Part shown: in pieces, positions 55,377-63,821 of the stretch
Layout: each line of letters begins with the position of its first letter
Numbering within the stretch: position 1 is the first letter of the stretch
Source: Bacteroidota bacterium
GTDB lineage: Bacteria; Bacteroidota; Bacteroidia; AKYH767-A; 2013-40CM-41-45
Length of the DNA: 64,000 nt
Assembly: GCA_016720655.1 (NCBI GenBank)
Contig: JADKKE010000033.1
Location: 180,217-244,216 of the forward strand
Direction of reading: 5' to 3'
The notes under the pieces: model-generated
The model's input: the letters and a program-made list of their open reading frames with translations, nothing else
Told to the model about the DNA's origin: nothing
The model's database searches: none
Translations under genes and position numbers: made by a program

Positions 55377-55844
55377 TCACTTCCCTTTTTCATTGCTCAG
55401 CGCTTCATTAAAAGTAAAATCCACACTTGATCCTTCTGTTTTCAGAACTGCATTCTCGGTAAATGTATCGTTCCAGCGGAGGAGCATCTCTACTTTTTGC
55501 ATATCCATTGAAGCACCACCTTGCATTCGGTTCCATTCTGCAACAAATGCAGCATCTTCGCCTTTGTACAGGAGTATTGGTTTTGGATTGGTTTGTGCAG
55601 TAGCATAGTCGTTTCCATCCGGCATTTTTACAGAAATTCGTGAAGGATAAATTATTCCAATCTGATCACCGGTATACACGCACTTAAATTTAACAGCTGT
55701 TTTGTCGGTTTCTTTGGACAGCTTACTCATGGTGCAATTGAAGTTACCCGAACTGAATTGGGTTTTGGGAGGGAGGCAAACGAAAATCAGGTGTTGCAAT
55801 TCCTTTTTTATTTTCCGGAATCCTGTAGAGACCACCCACGACAA
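55377..55844 (-). CDS. Secreted/periplasmic protein, C-terminal segment (frameshifted)
   Basis: The open frame here carries the C-terminal part of the protein whose start is at 56202. The in-frame residues are from about TQFSSGNFNCTMSKLSKETD on; the preceding MSWVVSTGFRKIKKEL is out of phase. Visible blocks: VKFKCVYTGDQIGIIYPSRI, KPILLYKGEDAAFVAEW and MQKVEMLLRWNDTF. I do not recognise a family, and it has no catalytic signature. It joins the N-terminal segment through the GGGAGGGAGG run at about 55770, where one base needs to be removed to give LPPPKTQFSS. Confidence 0.6.
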   Translation of the reverse strand: MSWVVSTGFRKIKKELQHLIFVCLPPKTQFSSGNFNCTMSKLSKETDKTAVKFKCVYTGDQIGIIYPSRISVKMPDGNDYATAQTNPKPILLYKGEDAAFVAEWNRMQGGASMDMQKVEMLLRWNDTFTENAVLKTEGSSVDFTFNEALSNEKGK

Positions 55845-56202
55845 ACGAATAATTTTTTATTGTGTTATATCCTGTTCCTTTGAGGTTGATCACACGTGAT
55901 GCGGAACCGAAGGGTTCAACAACAACCCATTTTTCTGTCGGACTTGATTCTTTTCCATCAATTTTAAATTTACTCTCTTCTGGCTTGTACAAAATAAAGT
56001 CGCCGGATTTATTGGTGATCCGTACCTTGAATTTTATTTCCGCATCTGTAGCGACAGCATCAACGAAACCAATACTGAACTCATTCGTTTCGTATTTTGT
56101 TTCGTTGTAATAAATTTTTTCATATTTAATTTCCTTTTCATTTTTTTGCGAAAATCCGGTGATTGTGCAAACCAGGAGACTGATGATTAATAAATATTTC
56201 AT
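55744..56202 (-). CDS. Secreted/periplasmic protein, N-terminal segment (frameshifted)
   Basis: MKYLLIISLLVCTITGFSQ is a signal peptide. Residues up to about 140 are in phase: YEKIYYNETKYETNEFSIGF, then DAEIKFKVRITNKSGDFILY, then EKWVVVEPFGSASRVINLKG. This pattern of an Ig-like beta-sandwich is common in Bacteroidota, but no family is recognised. The remaining residues after DFRLPP (SQNPIQFG, then stop) are from the wrong phase. Together with the segment at 55377-55844 the protein has about 275 residues. The next gene upstream is the histidine kinase, which is read towards it but ends 154 bases away. Confidence 0.65.
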   Translation of the reverse strand: MKYLLIISLLVCTITGFSQKNEKEIKYEKIYYNETKYETNEFSIGFVDAVATDAEIKFKVRITNKSGDFILYKPEESKFKIDGKESSPTEKWVVVEPFGSASRVINLKGTGYNTIKNYSFVVGGLYRIPENKKGIATPDFRLPPSQNPIQFG

Positions 56203-56355
56203 ATCGAATGTTTTTTAGCGAAACAAAATTATTGAAATCTCTGAGAAATAAAAACCGGATGAATTTCTATAGCAAAGCTGGCCTTCTTGCTCTGTTTTTT
56301 ATAATACTCGATTCAAAATACTGATGGATCGGGTAGCCGTACCGAAAATGATCGT

Positions 56356-58902
56356 TTACGGTAAAACGGTTTCGTTTCTTGTTTGAACCGGGACAGTGAG
56401 AACAATCTGGGTTCCATCATTGGATTTAATCTGAAGATTCCCACCCATCATTGTGGCTCTTTCCTGCATCCCAAGCAAACCAAGGGTTTTGGGAGATTTC
56501 AAGGTTTTTTTATCGATACCGTGACCATTGTCGCTGATGGTGAGAATGATATTTCCATGCTTCCGAATGAGGGAACTATTCACATTGGATGCTCCGGAAT
56601 GTCTGGCAATATTCGTAAGTGATTCCTGGTAAACCCTGAAAATTCCGGTGGCAGTTGCCTTTTCGTAGGGGTCATCAGCGAGGCTGGTTGAGAAGTCGGT
56701 GTGAATGCCTGTCCGTTTCTGAAACTCCTGACTTTGCCATTCCAGAGCGGCGACCAATCCAAGATCATCAAGAATTCCAGGGCGCAGTTCTGTTGAAATT
56801 CGTCGTACTGTTTTTACAGTGTCATCGACCAGAGTAATCATATTTTCCACTTTAGAATCCAGCTGATCGATTTCTTTTGGTAGTTTCCTCCGTAGCCAGG
56901 ATAAATCGATTTTCAGACTGGTCAATTGTTGTCCCAATTCATCGTGAATTTCCCGCGATATTTTTGTTCGCTCTTCCTCACGCACCTTAAGTAAATGTGA
57001 AGAAAGCAAGCGAAGTTGCTCATTCATCAGGCTCATTTCCTGTTGCGCATTTTTTTGAATGGAAATATCTCTTGTGATTGCCAGGGAGGAGATAATTTCT
57101 CCTGATGAATTTCTCATGGGTACAACATGCGACTCAACCCATCGGTTAGTACCCGTTAAGGTTGTAATTTCGAATTCATATTTGAATGGGCGGCCCTCAT
57201 CGAATACCAAATTTGAAAATTTCTGATACTCAAGTTTGTACGCGTCATGAATAAGGTAAAGGACATTTTTTCCAATCACCTGTTCGCTATTTTTTGCTTC
57301 AATCATCTCCAGACCGGCAGGATTCATTTCCAGAATTATTCCATTTCGATCAACCAATTTGATGCATTCCGGTTCTGTTTGCACAATCGTTCGTAACCTG
57401 TTTTCGCTTTCTGCGAGATCCTCTTGGTATTTTTTAATGCTGGTGAGATCAAATAATGTTCCAATCAGTTTTACAGGCAATCCAAGTTCATTTCTAAGAA
57501 TGAATCCCCGGATATAATAAACACCGTATGTTCCATCGGAACGCAATATTCGGAATTCATCAGACCAGTAAGGGCTTTCGGATTCGAAGGCTTTGACAAC
57601 TCCGGACATTACCCGTATTGTATCATCCGGATGAATCAAACTTTGAAAAAAGTTTATATTCATTTCAATGGAGCCCGGCTCGTATTTTAGCAATTTGAAA
57701 AGATTGTCACTCCACCACGATTTCCATTCTTCCAAATCCACCTCCCAAACACCATCGTTGGTGGCCATCAGCGCATATTGAAAGCGTTCATTTGTCTTTC
57801 GAATTTCCGCTTCATTTCGAAGTCGTTCACTTATATCACGAACAGTTCCCAGGATTCTTCCGTCAGGCAGCTGCGTGCCACTCATTTCTACCGGAATTTG
57901 GATATCGCCTTTGCACTTCAATTGTTTCGTTGAAAAATTCGTTGTCCCTTTAAGAAAATTATCAAACCATTGATCCGGTTTTTTTCCGTTTATTTCAAAA
58001 AGTTCTTTGATATTCATTCCTTTCAATTCGTCTTCCGAATAGCCAAAGAGAGCAAGGGCGCTGCTGTTTACTTCTATGTTGTTTCCGGTTTCATCCGCGA
58101 TGAAAATAGCATGTTCAGAAGATTCGAGGAGTGCCTGAAAGCGGAGTTCGCTGTTTAATAATTTTCGCTTAGCAATAATTTCTTCAGTGACATCAATAGC
58201 AAGAACATTTCTGACTCTTCGATTATTGAATTCAATTGTATGGTAGTGAATTTCAGCAAAGATAATTGAACCATCTTTTTTCTGATGCTTCCAGACTCCA
58301 CTATAATGCTCCTGATCGTTTGTGTTTTTTACATGATCAAGATATTTTTGGAGCTCTTCAGGCGGTCGAATTTCGGTTGCACGCATTGATAAAAACTCTT
58401 CCCGCGTATAGCCATAATGTTTAATTGCAGCAGTATTAACATCTATGTATCGAAGTGACTCCACATCGACAGTCCACATTGGAACTGGATTCATTTCGAA
58501 AAGAATCTGATACTTTTTATTCGATTCAAAATCAGGGTTCCATTCTTTTTTTCGATTTGTAATTTCTTTAATAATCAGTGTAGTACCTGTTGGTGAAGGA
58601 TAAATTGAAAAATGGTACCATTTGTTGAATGGAGGATAATAATCTTCCAGAAAAACATTGGATTGCTCGCTCTTGCTTTTTTGAAGCTCAATAAAAAATT
58701 TCTGATTCACCAGTCCCTGAAACTCATCAAAGATGCTTTTGCCAAGAATATTTATACCTCGTTTCTCCAAAATATTCTGAGCAAATGGATTGACATATAT
58801 GCAAACATCATCCATATTGAGTGAAATAATTGCATCATTGATTCGATCCAGCATTTCTGCAACACTGATTCCGGAATTCTGAATTCCCGCTTGTTCGTTC
58901 AT
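56356..58902 (-). CDS. Cytosolic PAS-rich sensor histidine kinase (HisKA_3 type)
   Basis: An 848-residue kinase without a TM segment. Five PAS domains occur at about 8-115, 130-245, 255-365, 375-495 and 500-625 (for example FEMNPVPMWTVDVESLRYID, LLESSEHAIFIADETGNNIE, YALMATNDGVWEVDLEEWKS, QTEPECIKLVDRNGIILEMN). A HisKA_3 dimerisation domain follows with the phosphoacceptor His in EERTKISREIHDELGQQLTS (about 655). The HATPase_c domain has YQESLTNIARHSGASNV (N box), ISDNGHGID and LGLLGMQERATMMGG (G boxes). NarL/LuxR-type response regulators are the usual partners. None is next to it; the nearest receiver is the broken gene at 61130. The input signal is unknown. Confidence 0.92.
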   Translation of the reverse strand: MNEQAGIQNSGISVAEMLDRINDAIISLNMDDVCIYVNPFAQNILEKRGINILGKSIFDEFQGLVNQKFFIELQKSKSEQSNVFLEDYYPPFNKWYHFSIYPSPTGTTLIIKEITNRKKEWNPDFESNKKYQILFEMNPVPMWTVDVESLRYIDVNTAAIKHYGYTREEFLSMRATEIRPPEELQKYLDHVKNTNDQEHYSGVWKHQKKDGSIIFAEIHYHTIEFNNRRVRNVLAIDVTEEIIAKRKLLNSELRFQALLESSEHAIFIADETGNNIEVNSSALALFGYSEDELKGMNIKELFEINGKKPDQWFDNFLKGTTNFSTKQLKCKGDIQIPVEMSGTQLPDGRILGTVRDISERLRNEAEIRKTNERFQYALMATNDGVWEVDLEEWKSWWSDNLFKLLKYEPGSIEMNINFFQSLIHPDDTIRVMSGVVKAFESESPYWSDEFRILRSDGTYGVYYIRGFILRNELGLPVKLIGTLFDLTSIKKYQEDLAESENRLRTIVQTEPECIKLVDRNGIILEMNPAGLEMIEAKNSEQVIGKNVLYLIHDAYKLEYQKFSNLVFDEGRPFKYEFEITTLTGTNRWVESHVVPMRNSSGEIISSLAITRDISIQKNAQQEMSLMNEQLRLLSSHLLKVREEERTKISREIHDELGQQLTSLKIDLSWLRRKLPKEIDQLDSKVENMITLVDDTVKTVRRISTELRPGILDDLGLVAALEWQSQEFQKRTGIHTDFSTSLADDPYEKATATGIFRVYQESLTNIARHSGASNVNSSLIRKHGNIILTISDNGHGIDKKTLKSPKTLGLLGMQERATMMGGNLQIKSNDGTQIVLTVPVQTRNETVLP

Positions 58903-59005
58903 GTGTGTTTCTTTTAATTAACCCCTCCACTAAGCGTTATAATCATCTCTGGTTAACACGTAAATCTTTACCTTTCGCACGATTCAAAGTAAATGATTAG
59001 AAAAT

Positions 59006-59038
59006 AAAAAGCCCTCGTTTCCACAACAGGCTTTTTTT
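59006..59038 (-). terminator. Terminator downstream of the sugar transporter
   Basis: AAAAAGCC (59006-59013) pairs with GGCTTTTT (59029-59036) around a 15-base loop, with A- and T-runs outside. The gap 58903-59230 also contains the leader of the kinase gene; nothing else is recognisable there. Confidence 0.7.
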
Positions 59039-59230
59039 AGTATTGATTCGAATTCTGTCACTTTCGCGCAGTTCAGAATTATTTCCAGTGTATTAAAGGT
59101 AGTGACAAGAGTGTGAAAAAGAAAGACTTTTCGCTTTGCTTAGATTAAATTTATTAATAACCGGAAATTGAATTCTTTCCAGGCGGGATCAGGGAAGAAT
59201 GAAAGCGAAAGCTGAACCCTGCGCTTTTTG

Positions 59231-60865
59231 TTAATGTCCGGCAGCCAACTGTTGATCGAAATCCATTCCCTGGTCCTTGAGTATTTTTTTCGTCCGAAGT
59301 GCATGCCATGCCATGTAAGCAAAACAAAGCAAAGGTAAGACATAACTGAAGTGTGTATAGGATAATCCTGCAATACCTTCAGGATGAACTTTGTCGAAAT
59401 CACAGATTACGCCTTGCATTGGCGGAATGATGGCGCCTCCGAGAATCATCATAATGAGAAATGCGGAACCCTGACTGGTATACTTCCCAAGCCCTGCGAT
59501 TGCCAATGCAAAAATACAGGGCCACATTACTGAACAACAAAGACCACCACTGATAAAAGCGAAGGTGCTTACCTGGCCCGTGGTTAAGAGTCCAATTAAC
59601 ATTGCAAGTGTTCCGAAAGCAGCCATTGTGAACAGCATTCTTGCCGGGCGTTCGTTTGCATAGAAAAAAGCAAGAATGAGGAAACACACACAAATGATAT
59701 ATACGTATAGATTGCTCACATCATTTCCGCGAAGATGATTTACCAGCAGGATAATGCCGAAAGCAAGCAAAGGCACAATAACGGTGAGGAGTTGCTTTGT
59801 TGACTTCTTTAAATTGAAGACTGCAACGGCACCGGTCCATCGACCAATCATCAGACTTCCCCAGTAGAGAGATATAAATTGCGAGATGAATTTTGCATCC
59901 AATCCGCCAAACTCAGGCTGGCGCAACAATGCCCCCATATTACTTTGTACTGTTACTTCCATCCCAACATAAATGAAGATGGCAATCATTCCAAGCACAA
60001 GTTGTGGATATTGCATGGCTCCCCACCCTTTTGGATTTTTTTGGGCGGCAATGAGCGCATAAAACAGGAGTCCAAGTATAACCACCAGTGAACCAAGAAC
60101 CAGATACACTTTTTCATTTTCACCGAACATTGTGTTAAAAAACAACAAGACAATAGTCGGAACTGCAATCAGAAACAAAAGTGACATTGCCTTGGAACTA
60201 TTTTCCACATGTTCTTCCAGGCGAATTGTAGGAAGTTTTTTTGAAGTCAGAAAGAAAATAGCAACAAGGAAAAACAAACCACCAAGAATGAGGTAAAGCG
60301 TTCGTATCGATTGGATAGTTGCATTTCCGTCATTGTTCAGGTCACCGAAGAGCACATAACTCACTGCGAGGGGACCCAACAGAGTGCCGAGCGAATTGAC
60401 CCCACCTGCAAAATTCAGTCGATGCGCACCCGTAGCCGGATTTCCCAAAGCGATGGCAAAAGGTTGTGCAGCGGTTTGTTGAAGTGAAAAACCAAGCGCG
60501 ATGATAAAGAAACAGGCCAGAACCATACCGAAAGTGGCATGATCTCCGGAAGCGATGAAAGCAAGGGAAACTGCACCAATCACTGACATGCTCAGCCCAA
60601 GGATGATTCCGTTTTTATATCCTATCCGGTTAAGAATATCCACCCCTGAAATCGTGGAAAACAAATAGAGCAGGAGGGAACCGAAAAAATAAGCACCATA
60701 AAAAGAGGTGTCGATTAATTGCGATTGGAATTGGTCGAGGTTAAAATGAGTCTTGCAGAAAGGGATAAATATTCCGTTTGAAGCGGCAACAAATCCCCAG
60801 AAAAAGAAGACTGTAACGAGTGTTGGCAATGCTCCTTTGCTGATGGCCTGACTTGAATTTCCCAT
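59231..60865 (-). CDS. FucP-type sugar MFS transporter
   Basis: A 544-residue major-facilitator protein with about 12-14 hydrophobic segments. LPTLVTVFFFWGFVAASNGI is the 'FFxWGFxxxxNxxLIP' start of the FucP/glucose-galactose family. LNRIGYKNGIILGLSMSVIG corresponds to the loop after TM2. Another family block is FSLQQTAAQPFAIALGNPAT followed by HRLNFAGGVNSLGTLLGP, a hallmark of these sugar/H+ symporters. Members carry L-fucose, glucose, galactose or N-acetylhexosamine; the substrate cannot be told from sequence. It is longer than the roughly 430-residue norm. A central soluble loop (TSKKLPTIRLEEHVENSSKA) is inserted. The kinase is transcribed in the same direction further downstream. Confidence 0.92.
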   Translation of the reverse strand: MGNSSQAISKGALPTLVTVFFFWGFVAASNGIFIPFCKTHFNLDQFQSQLIDTSFYGAYFFGSLLLYLFSTISGVDILNRIGYKNGIILGLSMSVIGAVSLAFIASGDHATFGMVLACFFIIALGFSLQQTAAQPFAIALGNPATGAHRLNFAGGVNSLGTLLGPLAVSYVLFGDLNNDGNATIQSIRTLYLILGGLFFLVAIFFLTSKKLPTIRLEEHVENSSKAMSLLFLIAVPTIVLLFFNTMFGENEKVYLVLGSLVVILGLLFYALIAAQKNPKGWGAMQYPQLVLGMIAIFIYVGMEVTVQSNMGALLRQPEFGGLDAKFISQFISLYWGSLMIGRWTGAVAVFNLKKSTKQLLTVIVPLLAFGIILLVNHLRGNDVSNLYVYIICVCFLILAFFYANERPARMLFTMAAFGTLAMLIGLLTTGQVSTFAFISGGLCCSVMWPCIFALAIAGLGKYTSQGSAFLIMMILGGAIIPPMQGVICDFDKVHPEGIAGLSYTHFSYVLPLLCFAYMAWHALRTKKILKDQGMDFDQQLAAGH

Positions 60866-61129
60866 AGAATACTTTTCTGAGTAATTGGATTTGAAAATAA
60901 GGATATTCCCCTGCGATCGGGGCTAATCCTGCAACGTTGTAAAAATAGAAGAATGGTCAATTTGATTAAATCTCCTGCAAATAGTTTTGAACACTATCCA
61001 TTCAATTATTCGGACAGGTTTGGGGTGCTCGGAATTCTGAAATTTTACTTGCAGATCCGAAATATTGAATAAATTTGATCTGATCATATCAGGGATTTTA
61101 ATTTTTGTCATTTTTTAAAACTGATTTTT

Positions 61130-61619
61130 ATGCATGCATTACGAATTGTTCTCATTGAAGACAACCGGGAGACGGCTAAAATGATTGAGGATTTTCTGCA
61201 TACAAATTTAAAATGGCAGAAACAATAGTGTATTCTTCGGAGAAGAGGCGATAGAAAAGACAAAAAATTACGCTGGAATTATTTATCATCGATTACTATC
61301 TTGATTCTGTAGACCCAAGGCTTTGGATGGTATCCAGATTATGATGCGATTGAAGGATGAACACGATGCACCGGTTATTTTTCTGAGTTCTCAGGAGAAT
61401 GCAACGATTTCAGCGAATACGATTAAATATGGAGCAGAAGATTATGTAGCGAAAAACAGTCAGGATTCTTTTAACAGACTCGAAATTGCAATCAACAATG
61501 TTTTGCACAATATTCAATTACAAAAGGACATAGTGAAACAAAGACGATTTATCGGAATTATGGCATTCATTTTTTTAACCTTGATAGCCGGAGTAATTCT
61601 CACCAAAGTACTGAATTGA
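61130..61619 (+). pseudogene. Response regulator receiver domain with C-terminal TM helix, multiply frameshifted
   Basis: From ATG at 61130: MHALRIVLIEDNRETAKMIE and DFLHTNLK with the acidic pair of a CheY-like receiver, then a frame break at about 61210. In other frames MAETIVYSS, EEAIEKTKNY and LFIIDYYLDSVDP follow; the Asp of IIDYY is the expected phosphoacceptor. A further break comes at about 61318. The last open segment, 61323-61619, continues LDGIQIMMRLKDEHDAPVIF (alpha3/beta4), then LSSQENATISANTI, KYGAEDYVAKNSQ (the conserved Lys) and a C-terminal hydrophobic helix FIGIMAFIFLTLIAGVILTK. At least four indels in about 200 bases would be needed. The likely product is a 165-residue receiver anchored at its C-terminus. 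It may be functional in the cell if these are consensus errors. Confidence 0.72.
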
Positions 61620-61628
61620 GAAACCGGC

Positions 61629-62151
61629 TTATTTTCTTTTTCGAAAAGTGGTTACAAGTAGCATATAGACAATGCAGGGGACCCAAATCCACAACAATTC
61701 ACTTTTAAAAACTTCCCAACCCCGTGTCGTAAAGCCCTCTACACTTAGCGGTAACTTTCACCGGGCGAAACGCGAAGAAATATCGATGATTGCTAAAGGG
61801 TAAACAAAGCCACTCCAAGTCCTCCATTGGTGAACATATCAAGATAGGATGAGATGCTGTTGCAAAAAAATACAGGCATAATCCGACCCATTTTTTTCCT
61901 TTAATTATTTCATTCGTGAAAAATAATTTCATGACTAACAATGCAAGGAAAAATGAAAAAAAGAATGAATGTGTGATCCCGCGATGGCCAAACAAAGAAT
62001 CATATGGAATTCCCATCTGAAAACCAATCGCATCAAGATCCGGAATGGCAGCACAAATACTTCCTATTAAAAGAATTTTGAAAATGCGAATCCGATCGGA
62101 GGAAGAGCCGATGGCAATTGCAACGAAAGCATGACTGAAAGCAGATGGCAT
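61629..62151 (-). CDS. YdjM-family membrane-bound metal-dependent hydrolase, frameshifted
   Basis: The open frame 62151-61705 begins MPSAFSHAFVAIAIGSSSDR, then AAIPDLDAIGFQMGIPYDSL, FGHRGITHSFFFSFFLALLV: a YdjM-type membrane hydrolase (DUF457) with the His-Asp metal motifs. The middle reads HPILICSPMEDLEWLCLPF in this frame, but the neighbouring phase gives HPILDMFTNGGLGVALFTPF, the family's normal block, so compensating deletions lie at about 61837 and 61800. After RPVKVTA a further two-base deletion (ACCGCTAAG, expected ACCCCGCTAAG) hides the tail VEGFTTRGWEVFKSELLWIW, which ends TTFRKRK with a stop at 61629-61631. The restored length is about 175 residues, normal for the family. Substrate unknown. 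Confidence 0.8.
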
Positions 62152-62795
62152 TTGGATCGTAGGACTACAGAAAAGAACAAGCGAAAAATAAGCTATACAC
62201 TAAGAACAACCTTTATATAAACGCTGGTTATTCTTAAACAACACGGAGTAGGACCATTTTTTTAGATTCAATTTAATGATTGTCTTTTAAGCAATTGCTT
62301 TTTATCTACTGACGAGCCAGTTCATTCAGATCAGTGATAAACACGGTCCATTTATCCTTCCATTTCGATAGTGTTACAAGTTTTCAGGCTCACTCAGGGA
62401 ACTGGATTTAATGGAATTCATTGCAAGCATTTTTAAATCGGATAAAAGTTAAGATCCCGGGCCATGAAGGCTTCGCAGAAATCATAAGAAAGTGTATCCC
62501 ATCATTCCCGGATCGTCAGGGTTAAGAGTAACAGGAACTCCACTACGAATCCAATAGACGGTAGGTGATTTCTCAAATCAGCCACATGCCGAGAACCTGA
62601 TTACTAATCGACAAACTTCAATAGCGATGTGTCCTCCCTCTTTATCCATCAATGCCGGGTGCTTTATCAATGCCAGTCCATGCCCGATGCGTTTGCTTCG
62701 CAACATGATGGCTTCAGCAATATCCGAGTTGTTGTTCCGGTTACTTTCTCCTGCATGAAAATAGTAGGGAGAGTGATGCCTAGTTGCGGGCTTCT

Positions 62796-63029
62796 TTATC
62801 TATTTGAAGGAAATTCATCAACACAAGTACTCAGATCAGGCAACGGATCTTCTTCGCCGACAAGATCAAATCCGGCAACCCATTGCGGATATTTTTTGCG
62901 CAGCCTCAAGGCTTCACGCAAATCGGCTGTCAAAGCAGCGCTCCCGTTTTGTTTCATGCGTGTGAAAATAAAACGTAACTGAAAATCACGATGTATTTCA
63001 CGGATTTCATCGACAGCTTTCTGGTACAA
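62796..63029 (-). CDS. Secreted adenosine deaminase, barrel open segment
   Basis: LYQKAVDEIREIHRDFQLRF, IFTRMKQNGSAAL, LREALRLRKKYPQWVAGFDL and VGEEDPLPDLSTCVDEF are consecutive strands of the deaminase barrel, with FDLVGEED before the HAGES metal site. The segment ends at EFPSNR-stop near 62796. The next phase gives the LPYYFHAGESNRNNNSDIAE block between about 62790 and 62700 and the rest of the enzyme down to 62306. Confidence 0.6.
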   Translation of the reverse strand: MYQKAVDEIREIHRDFQLRFIFTRMKQNGSAALTADLREALRLRKKYPQWVAGFDLVGEEDPLPDLSTCVDEFPSNR

Positions 63030-63063
63030 AGCGATTGCGGTATCAGCTCCTGCTCCGCGTTGA

Positions 63064-63270
63064 TCATATCACAAGGTCCGCCAAGAAAGAACGGATTTCA
63101 AGCAATTGTTCATTTTCATCTGCAATCACTTTCAATTCGTGTTTGTTCCAGGCAGAATAAACAGCTTCATACGACTGCAATCCATTTATTCTTGAAAAAC
63201 ATTTTTCAAATTCTTCCCATATATCCGCTCTGTCAAGATCTTCTGTACCGAGAGTGATGGAACGATACAA
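63064..63270 (-). CDS. Secreted adenosine deaminase, middle open segment
   Basis: This continuation reads LYRSITLGTEDLDRADIWEE, then FEKCFSRINGLQSYEAVYSA and IADENEQLLEIRSFL, the helical region between the first metal-binding motif and the catalytic barrel. It runs upstream without a stop from about 63350 and ends at LADLVI-stop near 63064, where a frame change leads to ADTAIALYQKAVDEIREIHR. The ATG at 63270 is internal. Confidence 0.6.
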   Translation of the reverse strand: MYRSITLGTEDLDRADIWEEFEKCFSRINGLQSYEAVYSAWNKHELKVIADENEQLLEIRSFLADLVI

Positions 63271-63350
63271 ATTTTCATCAAATTGTTGAGGGTTATCGGA
63301 GGCTTTGCGCAGCTCCGAAATGAGTTTCCATTCGGAACCGGGGGGAATGA

Positions 63351-63821
63351 TTAGAAGGACATGGAACCCCGGACAACAGAATCATTGTCGGAACCTGTGT
63401 AGAGATAGCAATTCGGAAGATAGGTTGCAAAGTGAATCAGCCAATGAAAATCTCCAATAGCCCCGGGATGTGCATGAAGAACTGCACCTTTTGGCATCAT
63501 TTTAAAAACGGACAACAGGGCTGAAGAATCAATCCGTGGTTTCTCAATCAAAAAATTTTTAGCCGGAGGAAATTCTTGACCATAACGAAGGACATCTTCT
63601 TCCTTTAGTTTGAACAGGTATTTTTCTGCTTTCTTTTCTTCTTCAGACAAATTTAGCCTGGAACTTTGGCTCATGGCCATTTCTGAGCGCATGAGCATTT
63701 TGCGGCTTGATTCGTATTCGTCTTTGGAACGAATTTGGGCGCTGGAGAATGTTGGAATGAATACTCCGATTGAAAGGGCCAACAAACCGATTCGGTATAT
63801 AGCCTGGCGAAAAGATATCAT
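63351..63821 (-). CDS. Secreted adenosine deaminase, N-terminal open segment
   Basis: This is the longest open piece of the deaminase. It holds the signal peptide, a helical prodomain-like region (RSKDEYESSRKMLMRSEMAM ... LSEEEKKAEKYLFKLKEEDV) typical of CECR1-type enzymes, and the metal-binding block MPKGAVLHAHPGAIGDFHW. It ends VVRGSMSF-stop; adding one T at about 63359 gives SFLIIPPGSEWKLISELRKA and continues. In-frame codons reach back to 63875, but the signal peptide favours 63821. Confidence 0.75.
   Translation of the reverse strand: MISFRQAIYRIGLLALSIGVFIPTFSSAQIRSKDEYESSRKMLMRSEMAMSQSSRLNLSEEEKKAEKYLFKLKEEDVLRYGQEFPPAKNFLIEKPRIDSSALLSVFKMMPKGAVLHAHPGAIGDFHWLIHFATYLPNCYLYTGSDNDSVVRGSMSF

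Larger units (their letters stand above)
62306..63821 (-). pseudogene. Secreted adenosine deaminase (ADGF/CECR1-like), broken by multiple indels
   Basis: The pieces read, in order, as one ADGF-type adenosine deaminase of about 505 residues. The start is the ATG at 63821 (MISFRQAIYRIG... signal peptide ending FSSAQ); sequence upstream of it is not part of the protein. Motifs in order: GAVLHAHPGAIGDFHWL (HxH metal site), TRMKQNGSAAL, VAGFDLVGEEDPLPDL, LPYYFHAGESNR (metal His), RIGHGLALIKHPALM, IAIEVC-ISNQVLG and VTLNPDDPGMMG (catalytic Asp pair), then LSYDFCEAFM and a C-terminus ending FITDLNELARQ with the stop at 62306-62308. At least five indels separate these blocks. It would deaminate adenosine to inosine outside the cytoplasm. 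The blocks are conserved enough to suggest a functional gene behind sequence errors. Confidence 0.75.
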
